Below are positions 49,426 through 51,687 of a stretch of 51,687 bases of DNA, piece by piece. The position numbers and the translations under genes are program-made. Origin of the DNA: CAYRIH01 sp964424375 (lineage in GTDB: Bacteria > Patescibacteriota > Kazan-3B-28 > UBA10110); contig CAYRIH010000004.1 of NCBI GenBank assembly GCA_964424375.1, positions 1-51,687 of the forward strand, written 5' to 3'. The stretch's first letter is position 1, and each line of letters opens with the position of its first letter. The notes below the pieces were generated by a model. It did no database searches. It saw nothing but the letters and a program-made list of their open reading frames with translations, and was not told the DNA's origin.

Positions 49426-50052
49426 TTACCTTGAATAAAATTCGATGATTAATTGTTCATTAATTGGCAAATCAATCTCGGACCGCTGAGGCATATTTTT
49501 AATTTCAATAGTAAGCTTTTCAGCATCCACCTTAAGCCAAGCTGTTGGCTTGTTTTCCTTTGCTATCGCCATCATTGTATCCTTAGCTTTCGATTTGCCA
49601 GCCGCAAATTCAATTTTATCATTAGGTACTACTAAAATTGATGGCACACTCACTCTTTTACCATTCAAACTAAATTGGCGGTGACTAACCCATTGTCTAG
49701 CCTGAGGATGAGAATTAGCAAATCCAGCGCGATAAATAACATTGTCTAATCGGGACTCTAATATCTGTATTAAATTATCACTTGGTGAACCTTTTTGCTG
49801 AGACGCCATAACATAATAACGACTCATCTGTTTCTCGCCGATATGATAAAAAATTCTAGCTTTCTGTTTTTCCCTTAACTGCAAGCTATAACCTGTGTGT
49901 TTACGGAATACATTGGTATGTCCATGGAGACCAGGTGGTTGTTTATGATGGCTTTTAATAAACTTCTTAGCAGTACTTCTATCAGCAGCCACAGCAAAAT
50001 CTTCACCAAGTCTTCTTATTTTACGCAATTTTGGACCAGTATAACGACTCAT
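49426..50052 (-). CDS. rpsD: Ribosomal protein uS4
   Basis: 208 residues. The S4 RNA-binding motif SRLDNVIYRAGFANSHPQAR and ending LIIEFYSR are diagnostic. No zinc-binding cysteines (C- form). Confidence 0.97.
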   Translation of the reverse strand: MSRYTGPKLRKIRRLGEDFAVAADRSTAKKFIKSHHKQPPGLHGHTNVFRKHTGYSLQLREKQKARIFYHIGEKQMSRYYVMASQQKGSPSDNLIQILESRLDNVIYRAGFANSHPQARQWVSHRQFSLNGKRVSVPSILVVPNDKIEFAAGKSKAKDTMMAIAKENKPTAWLKVDAEKLTIEIKNMPQRSEIDLPINEQLIIEFYSR

Positions 50053-50054
50053 AA

Positions 50055-50522
50055 TTAAACTCTCCTAGGTTTACGGGCTCTGGGACCATTGTGAGGTAGT
50101 GGGGTAACATCTTTAATGGAATGAATTTGTAAACCAGTTGTATCTAGTGATCTAATAGCGGCGTCACGGCCAGAACCAACCCCAGTCACAAAAACACTTA
50201 TGTCAGTCATGCCCATATCTACAGCTTTGGCGGCTACAGCTTTGGCGGCTAAAGATGAAGCATAAGGAGTAGATTTTTTAGATCCTTTAAAACCTGAACT
50301 TCCCGAACTTCCCCACGCTACTACATCTCCTTTTAAATCAGTAACGGTAATAAAAGTATTGTTAAAAGTTGATTTAATATAAACTCTACCTTCTGGGATA
50401 GAGCGCTTAACCTTTTTTTTCTTCTTAACCTTAGCAGCAATTCTAGTTGCATAAGCCTGCTTTTTTTGCTCAGATTTTTTGCCCTTCTCAGCCTTTTTTT
50501 GTAATCTTTTTTTTCTAGACAT
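50055..50522 (-). CDS. rpsK: Ribosomal protein uS11
   Basis: 155 residues, longer than the usual ~130 because of a ~35-residue Lys-rich N-terminal tail. Core: VYIKSTFNNTFITVTDLKGD and C-terminal HNGPRARKPRRV. Confidence 0.97.
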   Translation of the reverse strand: MSRKKRLQKKAEKGKKSEQKKQAYATRIAAKVKKKKKVKRSIPEGRVYIKSTFNNTFITVTDLKGDVVAWGSSGSSGFKGSKKSTPYASSLAAKAVAAKAVDMGMTDISVFVTGVGSGRDAAIRSLDTTGLQIHSIKDVTPLPHNGPRARKPRRV

Positions 50523-50543
50523 GGTTATACATTAATCACTAAT

Positions 50544-50930
50544 TTAAGTCTTCTCTGTTGCTCTCTTGCGGCCACTGCCTACATTAACCTTTTTACCTCT
50601 TTTGGTACGAGCATTAGTTTTTGTACTTTGTCCTCTAACCGGTAAATTCTTCTTGTGGCGACTGCCGCGGTAACTACCGATTTCTTTAAGGCGTTTAATA
50701 TTTGTCGAGATTTCACGCCGAAGATCGCCTTCAACATGATATTCTCCTTCAATAATTTCACGAATCCGGGTAGCTTCTCCTTCAGTTAAAGCATCTGTTC
50801 GTTTATTTAAATCAATACCAGCTGTTTTGAGAATTTCTTGGCTACGATAGCATCCAACGCCATATAAATAAGTCAATGCTATCTCCATTCTTTTGTTGGC
50901 TGGTAATTGAACACCTAGAATTCTAACCAT
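50544..50930 (-). CDS. rpsM: Ribosomal protein uS13
   Basis: 128 residues. MVRILGVQLPANKRMEIALT and the C-terminal RHKKNLPVRGQSTKTNARTK are S13 hallmarks. Two bases after rpmJ. Confidence 0.97.
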   Translation of the reverse strand: MVRILGVQLPANKRMEIALTYLYGVGCYRSQEILKTAGIDLNKRTDALTEGEATRIREIIEGEYHVEGDLRREISTNIKRLKEIGSYRGSRHKKNLPVRGQSTKTNARTKRGKKVNVGSGRKRATEKT

Positions 50931-50932
50931 AA

Positions 50933-51046
50933 TTATCCTTGTCTTTGTTTATGTTTGGGATTAGAGCAAATTACTCGCACTATTTTATGGCGGCGAATAA
51001 CTCTACATTTTTGACAAATTTTTTTAACAGATGATCTAACTTTCAT
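50933..51046 (-). CDS. rpmJ: Ribosomal protein bL36
   Basis: 37 residues: MKVRSSVKKICQKCRVIRRH then KIVRVICSNPKHKQRQG. The zinc site is C..C..C...H (Cys11, Cys14, Cys27, His32), the zinc-binding form. ATG lies after TAAACGGG, the infA stop plus five bases. Confidence 0.95.
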   Translation of the reverse strand: MKVRSSVKKICQKCRVIRRHKIVRVICSNPKHKQRQG

Positions 51047-51051
51047 CCCGT

Positions 51052-51270
51052 TTATTTATGACGATAAACTATTCTACCCTTTTCGATATCATAAGGACTC
51101 ATTTCAACTGATACTGTATCGCCAGGCAAAATCTTAATATAGTGCATTCTCATCTTGCCAGAAATATGACACAAGATGATATGGCCACCTTCAATCTCTA
51201 CCCGAAAATGGGCATTAGGAAGGGATTCGAGAACCTTACCTTTAACTTCGATAACTTGTTTATCAGACAT
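51052..51270 (-). CDS. infA: Translation initiation factor IF-1
   Basis: 72 residues, exact family length. OB-fold signatures KGKVLESLPNAHFRVE and GKMRMHYIKILPGDTV; ends KGRIVYRHK. Between map and rpmJ, the common gene order. Confidence 0.97.
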   Translation of the reverse strand: MSDKQVIEVKGKVLESLPNAHFRVEIEGGHIILCHISGKMRMHYIKILPGDTVSVEMSPYDIEKGRIVYRHK

Positions 51271-51307
51271 TTTATACGTAATTATTATACTTATTAATTA
51301 AATTAAA

Positions 51308-51687
51308 TCAAGCTTTAAAATCAATTATTTCCTGTATGGGAGTGAGAATTTCGTAACCAGTGTCGGTTACAGCAATAGTCTGTTCAAAATGAGCTACTGG
51401 ACTTTTGTCAGTCGTTTGGGTGCCCCAACCATCCTTAGCTGTAATATAAGCTTCTCCTTTTAATCCAACTATTGGCTCAATGGCTATAACACTGCCGGCC
51501 GGTAGAACAGTATCTTTGTTATGGCTGACAAAATTGGGGACTACAGGAGGTTCATGTAAATTGCTGCCAAGCCCATGACCAACAAATTGGCGCATAATAG
51601 CTAGATTAGAATTTTTAATAGTAGTTTCAATGGCAGAAGATATTACACCTCTGTTTATCCTCGCCTTATTTTTATGGGTCCCATCCA
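51308..51687 (-). CDS. map: Methionine aminopeptidase (N-terminus beyond the window)
   Basis: The frame runs off the window end; its C-terminal ~125 residues are present. GHGLGSNLHEPPVVPNF (His ligand), AIEPIVG and HFEQTIAVTDTG (Glu ligands) are type I MetAP signatures. It removes the initiator Met. First of the infA-rpmJ-rpsM block. Confidence 0.93.
   Translation of the reverse strand, partial: DGTHKNKARINRGVISSAIETTIKNSNLAIMRQFVGHGLGSNLHEPPVVPNFVSHNKDTVLPAGSVIAIEPIVGLKGEAYITAKDGWGTQTTDKSPVAHFEQTIAVTDTGYEILTPIQEIIDFKA

Overview
The window reads as a piece of a draft genome of an AT-rich, streamlined bacterium, most likely a member of the Candidate Phyla Radiation (Patescibacteria). The reasons are many small membrane proteins of unknown function, PEGA-propeller and single sortase genes, an archaeal-type THUMP methyltransferase, gene junctions with overlaps or almost no spacing, and environmental-assembly hallmarks: two gaps of exactly 10 N, each of which breaks a reading frame. 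I cannot place it to a lineage.

Layout. 1-6.3 kb: envelope genes (PEGA-propeller protein, sortase, thioredoxin-like lipoprotein), a small hydrolase, tRNA-Leu, glyA, a THUMP methyltransferase and rpmA (L27). 6.3-21 kb: housekeeping genes, nearly all on the minus strand (pyrG, alr, gyrB, pheST, a DnaQ-DinG-like protein, and a YbbR protein with a diadenylate-cyclase-like partner), plus two candidate stand-alone RNAs. 21-32 kb and 35.4-39 kb: an accessory region of single genes, all on the minus strand. Most carry their own near-identical sigma70-type promoter (TTGACT, a conserved 16-17 nt spacer, TATATT or TACAGT), a good ribosome binding site and a hairpin terminator with a shared tail. Recurring spacer repeats separate the units. 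This cassette array is the main discovery candidate. It includes a cassette that encodes two related 16-residue micropeptides and two cassettes with no convincing ORF. A GC-richer block (P-type ATPase plus truncated amino-acid permease) has broken one cassette. typA and a DEAD-box helicase sit inside the array. 39.2-44 kb: a defence-like cluster (SIR2-like protein, toxin-antitoxin-like pair, membrane proteins, OLD-family ATPase/TOPRIM nuclease) that ends at tRNA-Trp. 44.3-45.7 kb: pyrD between two identical 60-bp direct repeats. 45.9-51.7 kb: a core translation/transcription block (rpmG, nusG, secE, rpsI, rplM, rplQ, rpoA, rpsD, rpsK, rpsM, rpmJ, infA and partial map).

Working together. The core genes supply translation, RNA polymerase, nucleotide synthesis (CTP, dihydroorotate oxidation), the peptidoglycan precursor D-alanine, and DNA topology. 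The accessory region looks built by repeated duplication or insertion of a self-contained expression unit, so each gene can be gained or lost without affecting its neighbours. No recombinase is visible in the window. All functions are inferred from motifs read by eye; no database search was possible.
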